From NCBI RefSeq assembly GCF_007747655.1, contig NZ_CP036274.1, positions 7,688,001 through 7,752,000 of the forward strand: 64,000 nt of DNA, given 5' to 3'. The number at the start of each line of letters is the position of its first letter. Position 1 is the stretch's first letter. Position numbers and translations under genes: made by a program. Source of the DNA: Anatilimnocola aggregata. Lineage in GTDB: Bacteria; Planctomycetota; Planctomycetia; Pirellulales; Pirellulaceae. This document shows positions 8,119 to 16,502 of the stretch, one piece after another. The notes under the pieces were generated by a model. It searched no databases. It was not told the DNA's origin and worked only from the letters and a program-made list of their open reading frames with translations.

Positions 8119-10698
8119 TTACATGAGTTTGTATTGCTTACGGACGAACCATTCGACACCGAGCAGCGCAACGAGGCCAATGAGCATGCCGCGCACGTCC
8201 CACAGCGGATCGGGCTTGTCGCGAACTTCGATAGTTTCCGACTTATCGGGAATGGCCGCGGCCAGTTCTTTCAATTGGCTGACGTCGAAGTATTTGCCCC
8301 CCGACAACTCGGCTAAATCCTTGAGCAACGGCTTATCGAGCCAAACCTGGCTCGTCTCGACGCTGGGAAGTTCAATCGTGAACGGCGTTTCGATCAACGA
8401 GCCTTCGGCTTCACCGCTGGGCAAGTTGATGCGGACAGTGTTGATACCAGTCTTGCGCGCGGTGAGCGTCGCCTGATAGGCACCCTTTTGGTTCGCAATT
8501 GGCAGCAACGGCACAGTCTCGGGCGTGTCGCTGCCGATTTGCAGGGTGGCGTCGATGCGGGGCAAATCGAGCGGGTTGTAGGTCGAGTCCTGCAGCCGCG
8601 CGGTGATCTGAATTTTCTCCCCCACTTCGTACCGGTCGCGATCGGTCTGCACATAGCCGCGACGCCGCCCTTCGAGCGAACGACCTTCAACCAGGTATCG
8701 CACGCTTTGAATCCAGAACTTATCGAAGAACTCGGCTTGCCGGCCCGCGCGGCGCCACCGCCACGTGCCGTTCATGCCCAGATAGAGCGTGTGTCCGGAA
8801 CCATAGCGACCAGCCACAATCAGCGGACGCGAACCTTCGACGCTACGGAGCGTGGGATCGCTATGTTCGAGCAGAACTTGCGCGGTCGGTTTGGGCCCCT
8901 GCGAGGGAAAGCTCCAGAAGATGCCGGGCAAGGTTTCCCACCGCTGCAACGTTTCCTGACGATCGGGATAGAACCGCATCGTCGGGTGATCGGCATTCGC
9001 TTGGACCACTTTCAGCGGCCAAGCACGTTGATTGGTGGTAAGGAGTGAAGCGACTTCCATCGCCCCGACATCGCCAAAGCTGACAGGCAGCACCTTCTGA
9101 AACTCGCTCGTCCGCGCACTGGTCAGGAAGCGGCCCGAATACTTCGGCCCTGCCATGAACAAGAGTCCGCCCGAATGTTCGCCGACGAATTGCTTGAGCA
9201 GTTCGATCCAGGGTTGATCGAATTCTTGCGGATTGGGATCGAACATCATGATGACGTCGTACCAGAACAGATCCTCGCGCGTGACCGGCAACCGGCTGAT
9301 CGGGCGAGTACCTTCCTGGGCACGTTCTTCGTCGAGGGTTTGCAGCCAGCAGCTAACGACAATCGTCTTATCGCGCGCGAGCAACTTTTGAACGAGGCGG
9401 AACTCCCAAGTGGGAGCACCGGCGATCAACAGCACGCGAACGCGTTCGCGGCTGAGAATCTTGACGACCGACGAAGACTGTTGATTATCGGCCTCATCAA
9501 GTTCGTCATCCAGCGGCTCGACTTTAACCTTGTATGTGGCCCGGCCCGCTTCTTTCGCCGTGTGCGAAAACTGAGCCCGCAGCCGACCGCCACCATCGGG
9601 CACCGGTAATTGCAGCGATTGGACGACCGTTCCGTCCCCCACCGCCTGGTCGCTGTCGGAAACGCGCTGTTCGATTAGTTCGACGCGCACTTCGCTGGCA
9701 TCGAGTCCCTGGGCAACGATCATCGCATCGATTTCAAATGGTTCGTCCTGCCAGACCTGCGGGCGAACGTAAACGTTGGTCACGCGCAAGTTGCGGGGCT
9801 TGCTCGGATCGCCCACACCGACGATGAACAGCGGCATACCCCGTTCTTTGGCCTCAGCGGCCGCCACGTGCGGATCGTCCTTCGCCGTGTGCTGCCCATC
9901 GCTGAAAATGACAGCAGCTGCCGGATTGTCGCTGGCCGCAGCTTCGCGAATGACAGTCCACAGGTCAGTGCCGCGCCCTTCGGCCTTGAGTGGCGGTAGC
10001 GCAGGAACTGCGGCGATCTCGCTTTCTTTTCCCGTAGCGCCGGTAGCGGGCTTCTCGTCCGGCTTCTTCGACTTCTCGGCAACTGTCGCTGTCGAACCAC
10101 GAATGTCGAGCTTCTCGACGCGGTCGGCGAAGTCCATCGTCTGCACGCGGCCGCGCTTGGCCAACTCAGCCAGCAATTGCGATTCACTTTGGGGATCGAG
10201 CAGGCGATCGACAATTTGCGCACGCGTCAGGCGCTGCGCACGCAGTTCTTCGACCGTAAGTCCAACCCCAGCTGCGGTGGTCTTGGCCGAGTCCTCATCG
10301 GCGTAACGATCGGCGGTGATCATCGATTGCGAAGCATCGCGAGCGACTACGAGCGCCGGTTTGATCGTTCGCTGCTTCACTACAACCAATGAGGGACCGA
10401 GGAAGATAATCGTCAGCAACAGGACCACGCCCGTGCGGAGGACGGCGAGAATCGTCTTGACCCACCGCGGACACGTGTCGAGTTCGCGGCGATAGAGAAA
10501 AAAGACTGCGTAGACCAAAGCGCAGATCACCGCGATGAGCAGAAACACGCCCGCGCTGGTGGGCATGTTGGTCCACTGAAATTCGATCTTCTCGCCGGGT
10601 GCCACGTCTTTGAAGTCGTGCCCCAGCAATTTCAGCAGGCTCTGCCACCACGACTCTGCGGCGGGCGGGCTGTCGGCGGCTAGTAAAAATGGGTTCAA
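8119..10698 (-). CDS. vWA / glutamine-amidotransferase-like membrane protein
   Basis: 859 residues. Membrane helices lie at about 48-70 and 85-105, and a last one at about 835-852 just before the C terminus (VRKQYKLM). After the second helix comes a vWA-like domain with a MIDAS-type DASQS (in ALVVARDASQSMI) and the strand AAVIFSDGQHT. The middle part (RVLLIAGAPTWEFRLVQKLL, then GGLLFMAGPKYSGRF and IVAGRYGSGHTLYLG) resembles the class I amidotransferase-like domain found in BatA-type proteins. No Cys-His-Glu triad is evident, so it probably binds rather than catalyses. An extracytoplasmic Ig-like domain precedes the last helix. Its position in the operon suggests a structural partner of the DUF58 and BatA proteins. 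Confidence 0.75.
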   Translation of the reverse strand: MNPFLLAADSPPAAESWWQSLLKLLGHDFKDVAPGEKIEFQWTNMPTSAGVFLLIAVICALVYAVFFLYRRELDTCPRWVKTILAVLRTGVVLLLTIIFLGPSLVVVKQRTIKPALVVARDASQSMITADRYADEDSAKTTAAGVGLTVEELRAQRLTRAQIVDRLLDPQSESQLLAELAKRGRVQTMDFADRVEKLDIRGSTATVAEKSKKPDEKPATGATGKESEIAAVPALPPLKAEGRGTDLWTVIREAAASDNPAAAVIFSDGQHTAKDDPHVAAAEAKERGMPLFIVGVGDPSKPRNLRVTNVYVRPQVWQDEPFEIDAMIVAQGLDASEVRVELIEQRVSDSDQAVGDGTVVQSLQLPVPDGGGRLRAQFSHTAKEAGRATYKVKVEPLDDELDEADNQQSSSVVKILSRERVRVLLIAGAPTWEFRLVQKLLARDKTIVVSCWLQTLDEERAQEGTRPISRLPVTREDLFWYDVIMMFDPNPQEFDQPWIELLKQFVGEHSGGLLFMAGPKYSGRFLTSARTSEFQKVLPVSFGDVGAMEVASLLTTNQRAWPLKVVQANADHPTMRFYPDRQETLQRWETLPGIFWSFPSQGPKPTAQVLLEHSDPTLRSVEGSRPLIVAGRYGSGHTLYLGMNGTWRWRRAGRQAEFFDKFWIQSVRYLVEGRSLEGRRRGYVQTDRDRYEVGEKIQITARLQDSTYNPLDLPRIDATLQIGSDTPETVPLLPIANQKGAYQATLTARKTGINTVRINLPSGEAEGSLIETPFTIELPSVETSQVWLDKPLLKDLAELSGGKYFDVSQLKELAAAIPDKSETIEVRDKPDPLWDVRGMLIGLVALLGVEWFVRKQYKLM

Positions 10699-10736
10699 GG
10701 CTGGCTCGTAATTTCTGGTTGTTCTGCTCGAGAGAA

Positions 10737-12395
10737 TTAGTATTTGTGTGCGCGGCTGATGCGCGGAGTGACGATGTGGTTGACCACTTCGCCCACAGGA
10801 TTTATTTCGTGCACGCCCTTGCGATCGACGACCATTGTGTTGCCGTTGCTCAAGCGCTGGGCGGTGTAGGGCGTGAGAAATTTCCCTTGCGACCAGACCA
10901 CCTTACCGCCGCGGTCGAACTCGCGGACCTGCGAGTGTCCGACCGTGCAAACCAGCGTGTTGCCACTTTCCAGTCGCTGGGCGGAAAAGACATTACCGAC
11001 GCCGCTTAGTTCCCAGACGTTTTTGCCACTGATGTCGAGTTCGACGACCTTCTGCAAATTCTGCAGCGAAACCAGCGTACGACCATCTTCCAAACGTCGG
11101 GCATCGACGGGACGACCGTCGATTTTCGCGCGCCAGGTAATCTTCCCCGCCCGATCGACTTCCACCACTTCCGAGGCTTCGGTACAGGCCAGAAGTGTGT
11201 TCCCATTTTCCAAGCGTTGCACGCTGGTGGGGCCACCGGGGAGTCCCGTGGCGCGCCAGATCTCGGCACCTTGGGCGTCGTACTCGACAACGATTCGCTC
11301 GGCGAAGCAACAGACGAGCCGATGGCCGTTTTCGAGTCCCTGACAACCCCACGGTTGCGCTGGAGTCGATTTCTTCCAGATCTCTTTCCCTTGCTCGTCG
11401 TACTCAATCAGTTGGTTCTGCTGTTGATCGCAAACGAGGAGGCGTCCAAGTTCGACCGTTGACTCACGCAGCGGAAACTTAAGCTCGGCGGTTTGGCCAG
11501 CTATATCCACCCAGGCCTGCCAGGCCATCCGTTGCTCGGTTCGTTTCTCGGGGGTGTCGTAAACGACGAACGGCAGCGACTGGCCCGTCACCGCCTTTAA
11601 CGTGCGAAAGGCTTCGACCCGAATCGGCAATTCGTTCGAGTTCAGCAAGTCGACCAGCACCGGCAATGTTTCGCGCCTGCCACGATTGGCCAGCGAGCGG
11701 GCAGCCGCTAATTGCACGGCCGCCACATCGTCGCGCAGTAGCGCCGGCAGATGTTCGTCGGCCGCCGCCGGTGAAGCTAAGGGCAAAGTCGCTGCAGCTA
11801 ACGATCGCTGCTCGGCTGACGACGACTTCAAGGCTGCCAGCAGATGCGGCACATCTGCGGGCGATAAGGTGGCGGCAACCGCGCGGCGCAGTGCCGTGCG
11901 AAGTGGTTCGGCCGTGCACAGACCGGTGACCTTGAGCAGCGGAGCCGTTAGTTCGGGAAACTTCTGCCGCTGCACGGTCGAGAGAACTGCGTGTAACAGG
12001 GCCTGACTCTCGCGCGAGGTCTGGTCAGAAATCAGCTGGGCTCGCCAGCGAATCTCCGGATCGGGGCCGGCGACAGCTGCCGCCAGCAGTTCGGTCAAAC
12101 CGGCCGGCTGTTGCATCAATTGGCGAGTGGCAGATTCGCGCTGAGCATACGATTCATCCCCCAGTTGATGAATCAATTTCTGCATGGCCCGCTGATGATC
12201 GGCTGTCGGCAACAGCGATTGCAGATAGTCGGCGATCGATTCTGCTGTGGGTTGGATGTCATACTTGGCAAGCTGCAGGGTATAAACATCGGGCTCATCG
12301 GCGGCACTCGCTAACTTACTACCCACTGCCAGGCCCAGTGCGCAGCAGCAGGCTGCGACAAAGAGTTGGCGGAGATAGTCAGGTTTCGCGAGCAT
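10737..12395 (-). CDS. HEAT-repeat plus beta-propeller secreted protein
   Basis: 552 residues with an N-terminal signal (LFVAACCCALGLAVGSKLASA, ending near residue 31). Residues 60-290 are HEAT/armadillo-like helical repeats (HLLAALKSSSAEQRSLAAAT, ALLRDDVAAVQLAAARSLAN). From about residue 310 a beta-propeller begins, with blades marked by the recurring motif QRLENGNTLL and the W-rich strands EIWKKS, EIWRATG, KITWRAK, NVWELSG, KVVWSQG. Blades of this kind occur in PQQ-like and arylsulfotransferase-like propellers. Its whole architecture is repeated in the last 450 residues of the next gene upstream, so the two are tandem paralogues. It lies 30 bases after that gene. Probably a periplasmic or surface scaffold; no catalytic residues are visible. 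Confidence 0.8.
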   Translation of the reverse strand: MLAKPDYLRQLFVAACCCALGLAVGSKLASAADEPDVYTLQLAKYDIQPTAESIADYLQSLLPTADHQRAMQKLIHQLGDESYAQRESATRQLMQQPAGLTELLAAAVAGPDPEIRWRAQLISDQTSRESQALLHAVLSTVQRQKFPELTAPLLKVTGLCTAEPLRTALRRAVAATLSPADVPHLLAALKSSSAEQRSLAAATLPLASPAAADEHLPALLRDDVAAVQLAAARSLANRGRRETLPVLVDLLNSNELPIRVEAFRTLKAVTGQSLPFVVYDTPEKRTEQRMAWQAWVDIAGQTAELKFPLRESTVELGRLLVCDQQQNQLIEYDEQGKEIWKKSTPAQPWGCQGLENGHRLVCCFAERIVVEYDAQGAEIWRATGLPGGPTSVQRLENGNTLLACTEASEVVEVDRAGKITWRAKIDGRPVDARRLEDGRTLVSLQNLQKVVELDISGKNVWELSGVGNVFSAQRLESGNTLVCTVGHSQVREFDRGGKVVWSQGKFLTPYTAQRLSNGNTMVVDRKGVHEINPVGEVVNHIVTPRISRAHKY

Positions 12396-12425
12396 GAGCG
12401 AGGCCGGGAACTCTTTCGTGAATGG

Positions 12426-15400
12426 TTAGAACTGAGAGACGCCGGTGACGTTATTCTGAGCGTGACGCCAAATGACTTTTTGTCCGGTCGGGTCGACTTC
12501 GATCACACCGTTGTTATCGGCAATCAGCGTGTTTCCGTTGGTTAGGCGCTGGGCGCATATCGGGTTCACCAGCGGAACTTTGCTGTTCCACACTGTCTTT
12601 TGTCCCGAGGCATCGACCTCGACAACTTGCCCGGTGTGCATCTGCACGATCAGGGTATTGCCGGTATCGAGCCGTTGGCAGAAACAGGGGCCGTTCATCC
12701 CGCGAGCTTCCCACACGGTCTGATTCTTGGCATCCATTTCGACCACGCGGCCCCCCTGCTGCAAAGCGATGAGCGTGTTGCCGTTGTCGAGTCGTTGGGC
12801 GTACATGGGGCGGCCTGCGACCTGCGTCGACTTGGTGGACAAGTCGGGAGCGATCTCGAGCACTTGTTGCACGTCGGCACAGCAGACCAGCGTGCTGCCG
12901 TTTTCGAGCCGCTGCACGCTATACGGAATGCTCGGCAGTTTTTCTTTCTTCCAAATCTCTTTTCCGTCTTCGCTGTACTCAACGATGATGTTCTGGTTCT
13001 GCGCGAAGGCAGCAATCAGCCGATTGCCGTTCGGCAGCCCTTGGCAGGCCCATGGATTTGACAAGCGATGACGCCAGCGCTCTTTGCGGTCGGCATCGAG
13101 TTCGACAATCGTCGATTGGCCAAACGAAACAAACAGCGTGCGACCAAGGGGAACGTCCGTCTCGGGAAGGGGAATCGTCAACTTGGCCGTTTTTCCCTCG
13201 GTATCGACCCACTTCTTCCAGGCTTCGACACTTTTCGCGCGATCTTCTGGCTTTCCCTCTGCCGAGAAGGCGATGGCCTGACCCGTCATGGCCCGCAGTG
13301 CTTGATGGCTGCGGAGCCGAGTGCGACTGTTATCGGCCGAAAGGAGCGCGAGGAAAGTATTCAGGCTGTCGCGCTCGCCGAGATTCGCCAGCGCGCGAGC
13401 GGCGGCCAGTTTTACCCGCTCATCGCCGGAGGTGACCGCTTTGGTCAGCGAGTCCTTGGCATCGGCCCCGGCAATCTTGGCGAACCCACTAACGGCGATG
13501 GCCTGAGCATTGGGGACCGCGCTATCGACTGCAGCGACCAGCGAATCGCGATCGGCAGGAGTAGCGCTCGCTTGAATCGCAGCTGCGGCCGAATGAACCA
13601 GGTGGTCGCTATCGAGGAGCGACGCCAGTTGCAAAATGGCGGGGGTGAGGCCGGGCGATTTTTTCTGCCGGGCAATTCGCAAGGAACTAAGGAGCACGTC
13701 GGCTCGTTTGGCCTTCAGTTCACCGGTCAGAGGCGGAGGCGAACCACTGACGAAAAATTCGTGCAGCAGTCCCAAGGCGATCAGTGGTTCTTCTTGCGGC
13801 AGCTTCAATTCGTGAATCGCCAGGAACAAGCGATTGACGGACTCCTCGGGATCCGTCTTCTGCCGAAACAGTTGATACGCGCCACGCAGATCCGTAAGGG
13901 CCGACTCAAGCTTCTTGTCCTTGAACATCAGCCGCATCCGCGTGAGTTGAGCCTCGGGATCGCCGGCGGCAATCTGCTCGCTCAACGTCTTCAAGCGATG
14001 TTCGAGCGTGGTCATCGCATAAATGCGCCCCGCGCCGGCCACCCACAACTTTTGTCCATCGGAATAAACATTCCCCACCGGATCGTCGGTGGGCAGAGCC
14101 ACACCAACCTGCCCCAACTCAGCGCCCGTTTTCAAATCGAGTTTGAGAATGGAATCCTTCACGGGAATGTAGAGGGCATCGGCAGTCAAAGCGCCGTGGC
14201 CGTAGGAGTGCTCGATTTCGCGATCCCAGCCAATTCTGCCACCGGGGAGCTTGATCGTGCGAATAATCTTCTGACCAGCCAGGTAGAGCAGGTTGTCTTT
14301 GATCCCCAAACAATAGGTGACACCACGGTCGTCCTTGGTCGGCATATCGGTGCGCGGTGAGGTCCAGAGGATTTCACCCGTGCGACGATCGAGCGAGGTG
14401 ATGGTGTTGGAATCGGAAGCCATCACGATCAGACTGCGGCCGTGAGGAATGACCACATCGTCTTCAAAGCCTTCGGGCTGAATGCGGTTCTGTTGATTGC
14501 CGTAGTTACGCATCCGCAGGTCGGGCTTGCCATCGCGCTGATAGCGAACCGCCCAGCGCACATTGCCGGAGACAGCATCGACGGCGAACACGACGCCCGT
14601 GCCGCAAGTCACGTACAAATCGCGGCCATCGAGCGCGGGCACGATGGTGGACCAGGCATCACTCCCCGCCGAGGGTTCATCGCACAAATAGCTCTTCCAG
14701 ACGGTGGGCATGTACTTGCCCTCTTTACTCAGGCGAGCATCTTCCATTGCATAGAGCCAGATCGCGCCGCCATCGGTGACAGGGGCAATGATCAGGTTGC
14801 CAAAACCAATCGGAGCGCCGAGAAAGCCGACATCTTGCGAGCCTTCTTTATCTTCGTCGCTGGCAGCACGGTGGCCCGCAAACTTGCCGGTGCGCACGTG
14901 ATAAGCGGCCAGGAAGTTGCTGCGCGTGCGGCGGGGCGTGACATTCCACTGCCAAGGCTTGCTGAGAAGCGATTGGCCGGGAAGTGTGGGGCTATCGGCA
15001 TGGAACTGCCGCCCCTCAATCGTGTAGACAATGCCATTGTGCAGCGACATGGCTTGATGCACCCGGTCGCCAAACAGGAAGACTTCGGGCGCGGAGCGCG
15101 GTTGGTTGTTCGTTTGCCCTTGCATGCCACCCTGCATTTGCATGCGCGACATATCGGCCGTTTGGCCGTCGAGCACATATTCGTTCTTCATGAACGTTTG
15201 CCAGACCGGCTTCGATTCGACCGCGGCAACATTGAACGCGGCCAGTTCATCCGCCGTTTTGACAATCACCAGCCCCTTGTCGAAGAGGAGCCCGGCCGTA
15301 GGCATCCAAGCATGTTGCCGCCATTGACTCACGAGTGGTTCGCGGGCAATCGCCGCCACGTTGCGACCGTTGGCATTGAAGGGACGCCCATGCAGTCCCA

Positions 15401-16445
15401 TCGCCCCCATCATGCCGCCCCACGGGTTCTGCTGCATGCCGTCGCTGGCTGCGATCGGAAATTGATGAACCCAGGCTTCGGTCAGGGTGCGAGCGGTGGC
15501 TTCACTGGGGAGCGATCGTTGGTGACCGGTGCGCGATGGTCCACCGAGCGTCATCGGCCAGTTCTCGGCCGTGGCGCCGGCGGCAACCGCTTGTTGCATG
15601 GCCTGCTGCACGTCGGCGAGCACCATATCGAACACTTCGCTACTGGGGCGCTCGCCACCAGCGGAGGCATAACGCGTGAGCCATTTGCCCGCAGCTTCGC
15701 GATCGCCCATGCGGGCACTGGCCACACTCAACCGTAGCAGCACTTCACTCGGCGGCATCGACGGATCGGGGTGCTGCTCCATGATCTTGGCAAGTAGGCG
15801 ACTAGCACCCACAAAATCGTGCCGGTCGAGTGCCAGGCAGGCAAGTTTGTAGGCGGCATCGTCACCGGCCGCACTCATGAAATATCGACGCACGACTTGA
15901 GCGAGGGCATCTTCTTCATCACCGGCGGTTGCCTGCGACAAAATCAATTCAGCCTGGCCATCAGCAGTCAGACGATACGTGCGGAGCGCTTCGGGTGGCA
16001 GCTTGATGATGGTGCGCTCGACTTCTTCGGCCAGCGAAGTATAGAAGCGGCCATCGCGGGTCATCAGCGTGTCACCCGCTTCGTCGAGCACTTTCTGCCA
16101 CAAGACGGTGGCCAAATCAAAGCGACCATCTTCGACGCAGATTTCAGCCCGCTTCAACAGACGTTGTTGCTCTGGATCGGTCTTGAGGGGGGCGCCGCCG
16201 GGAAACTTTGTTTCCGCCAGATCTTTCATCGCTTCGTCGGCATCATCGCCTGCTTTGACTTTAACCGCGGGATCACCGGCTGGGATTGGTCGCTTGACGA
16301 GCGGAGCCTGGGCGACGGCCAAGTGAATGGCCAGCGGCGCGAAAATCAGGCCGGCAATGAGCAACGTCAGCCCCAATGTGTTTGGGTAGGGCATCGCTGG
16401 AGACTCCGGCGAGCGACGGGACCGACCTTGGGAATTCTTGGACAT
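12426..16445 (-). CDS. Large PQQ-like beta-propeller protein with HEAT repeats and second propeller
   Basis: 1339 residues. A single N-terminal hydrophobic segment (about residues 25-45, TLGLTLLIAGLIFAPLAIHL) acts as signal or anchor. A TPR-like helical part follows (residues 80-270). The first PQQ-type propeller spans about 300-820 with blades such as DLYVTCGTGVVFAVDAVSG and TSLDRRTGEILWTSPRTD. HEAT-like repeats come next (DERVKLAAARALANLGERDS), then a second QRLxNGNTL propeller from about residue 1090. ATG 16445 is chosen because AAGGA lies seven bases upstream; ATG 16454 has no room for a ribosome site. It is the central and largest gene of the MoxR operon. Two propellers in one chain suggest a large binding platform; enzymatic use of PQQ is not supported by visible cofactor residues. 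Confidence 0.82.
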   Translation of the reverse strand: MSKNSQGRSRRSPESPAMPYPNTLGLTLLIAGLIFAPLAIHLAVAQAPLVKRPIPAGDPAVKVKAGDDADEAMKDLAETKFPGGAPLKTDPEQQRLLKRAEICVEDGRFDLATVLWQKVLDEAGDTLMTRDGRFYTSLAEEVERTIIKLPPEALRTYRLTADGQAELILSQATAGDEEDALAQVVRRYFMSAAGDDAAYKLACLALDRHDFVGASRLLAKIMEQHPDPSMPPSEVLLRLSVASARMGDREAAGKWLTRYASAGGERPSSEVFDMVLADVQQAMQQAVAAGATAENWPMTLGGPSRTGHQRSLPSEATARTLTEAWVHQFPIAASDGMQQNPWGGMMGAMGLHGRPFNANGRNVAAIAREPLVSQWRQHAWMPTAGLLFDKGLVIVKTADELAAFNVAAVESKPVWQTFMKNEYVLDGQTADMSRMQMQGGMQGQTNNQPRSAPEVFLFGDRVHQAMSLHNGIVYTIEGRQFHADSPTLPGQSLLSKPWQWNVTPRRTRSNFLAAYHVRTGKFAGHRAASDEDKEGSQDVGFLGAPIGFGNLIIAPVTDGGAIWLYAMEDARLSKEGKYMPTVWKSYLCDEPSAGSDAWSTIVPALDGRDLYVTCGTGVVFAVDAVSGNVRWAVRYQRDGKPDLRMRNYGNQQNRIQPEGFEDDVVIPHGRSLIVMASDSNTITSLDRRTGEILWTSPRTDMPTKDDRGVTYCLGIKDNLLYLAGQKIIRTIKLPGGRIGWDREIEHSYGHGALTADALYIPVKDSILKLDLKTGAELGQVGVALPTDDPVGNVYSDGQKLWVAGAGRIYAMTTLEHRLKTLSEQIAAGDPEAQLTRMRLMFKDKKLESALTDLRGAYQLFRQKTDPEESVNRLFLAIHELKLPQEEPLIALGLLHEFFVSGSPPPLTGELKAKRADVLLSSLRIARQKKSPGLTPAILQLASLLDSDHLVHSAAAAIQASATPADRDSLVAAVDSAVPNAQAIAVSGFAKIAGADAKDSLTKAVTSGDERVKLAAARALANLGERDSLNTFLALLSADNSRTRLRSHQALRAMTGQAIAFSAEGKPEDRAKSVEAWKKWVDTEGKTAKLTIPLPETDVPLGRTLFVSFGQSTIVELDADRKERWRHRLSNPWACQGLPNGNRLIAAFAQNQNIIVEYSEDGKEIWKKEKLPSIPYSVQRLENGSTLVCCADVQQVLEIAPDLSTKSTQVAGRPMYAQRLDNGNTLIALQQGGRVVEMDAKNQTVWEARGMNGPCFCQRLDTGNTLIVQMHTGQVVEVDASGQKTVWNSKVPLVNPICAQRLTNGNTLIADNNGVIEVDPTGQKVIWRHAQNNVTGVSQF

Positions 16446-16502
16446 GCACCACATCCTTACACAAATCCGGCCGGCCGATTCCTCGACCTCAGCCCCTGGT
16501 CG

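Noticed and set aside
14442-15737. Long open frame of 431 codons on the plus strand inside the large propeller gene
   Set aside because: It lies opposite a well-supported gene and reads as His/Arg/Gly-rich sequence without domains; GC-rich genes commonly leave such antisense frames open.
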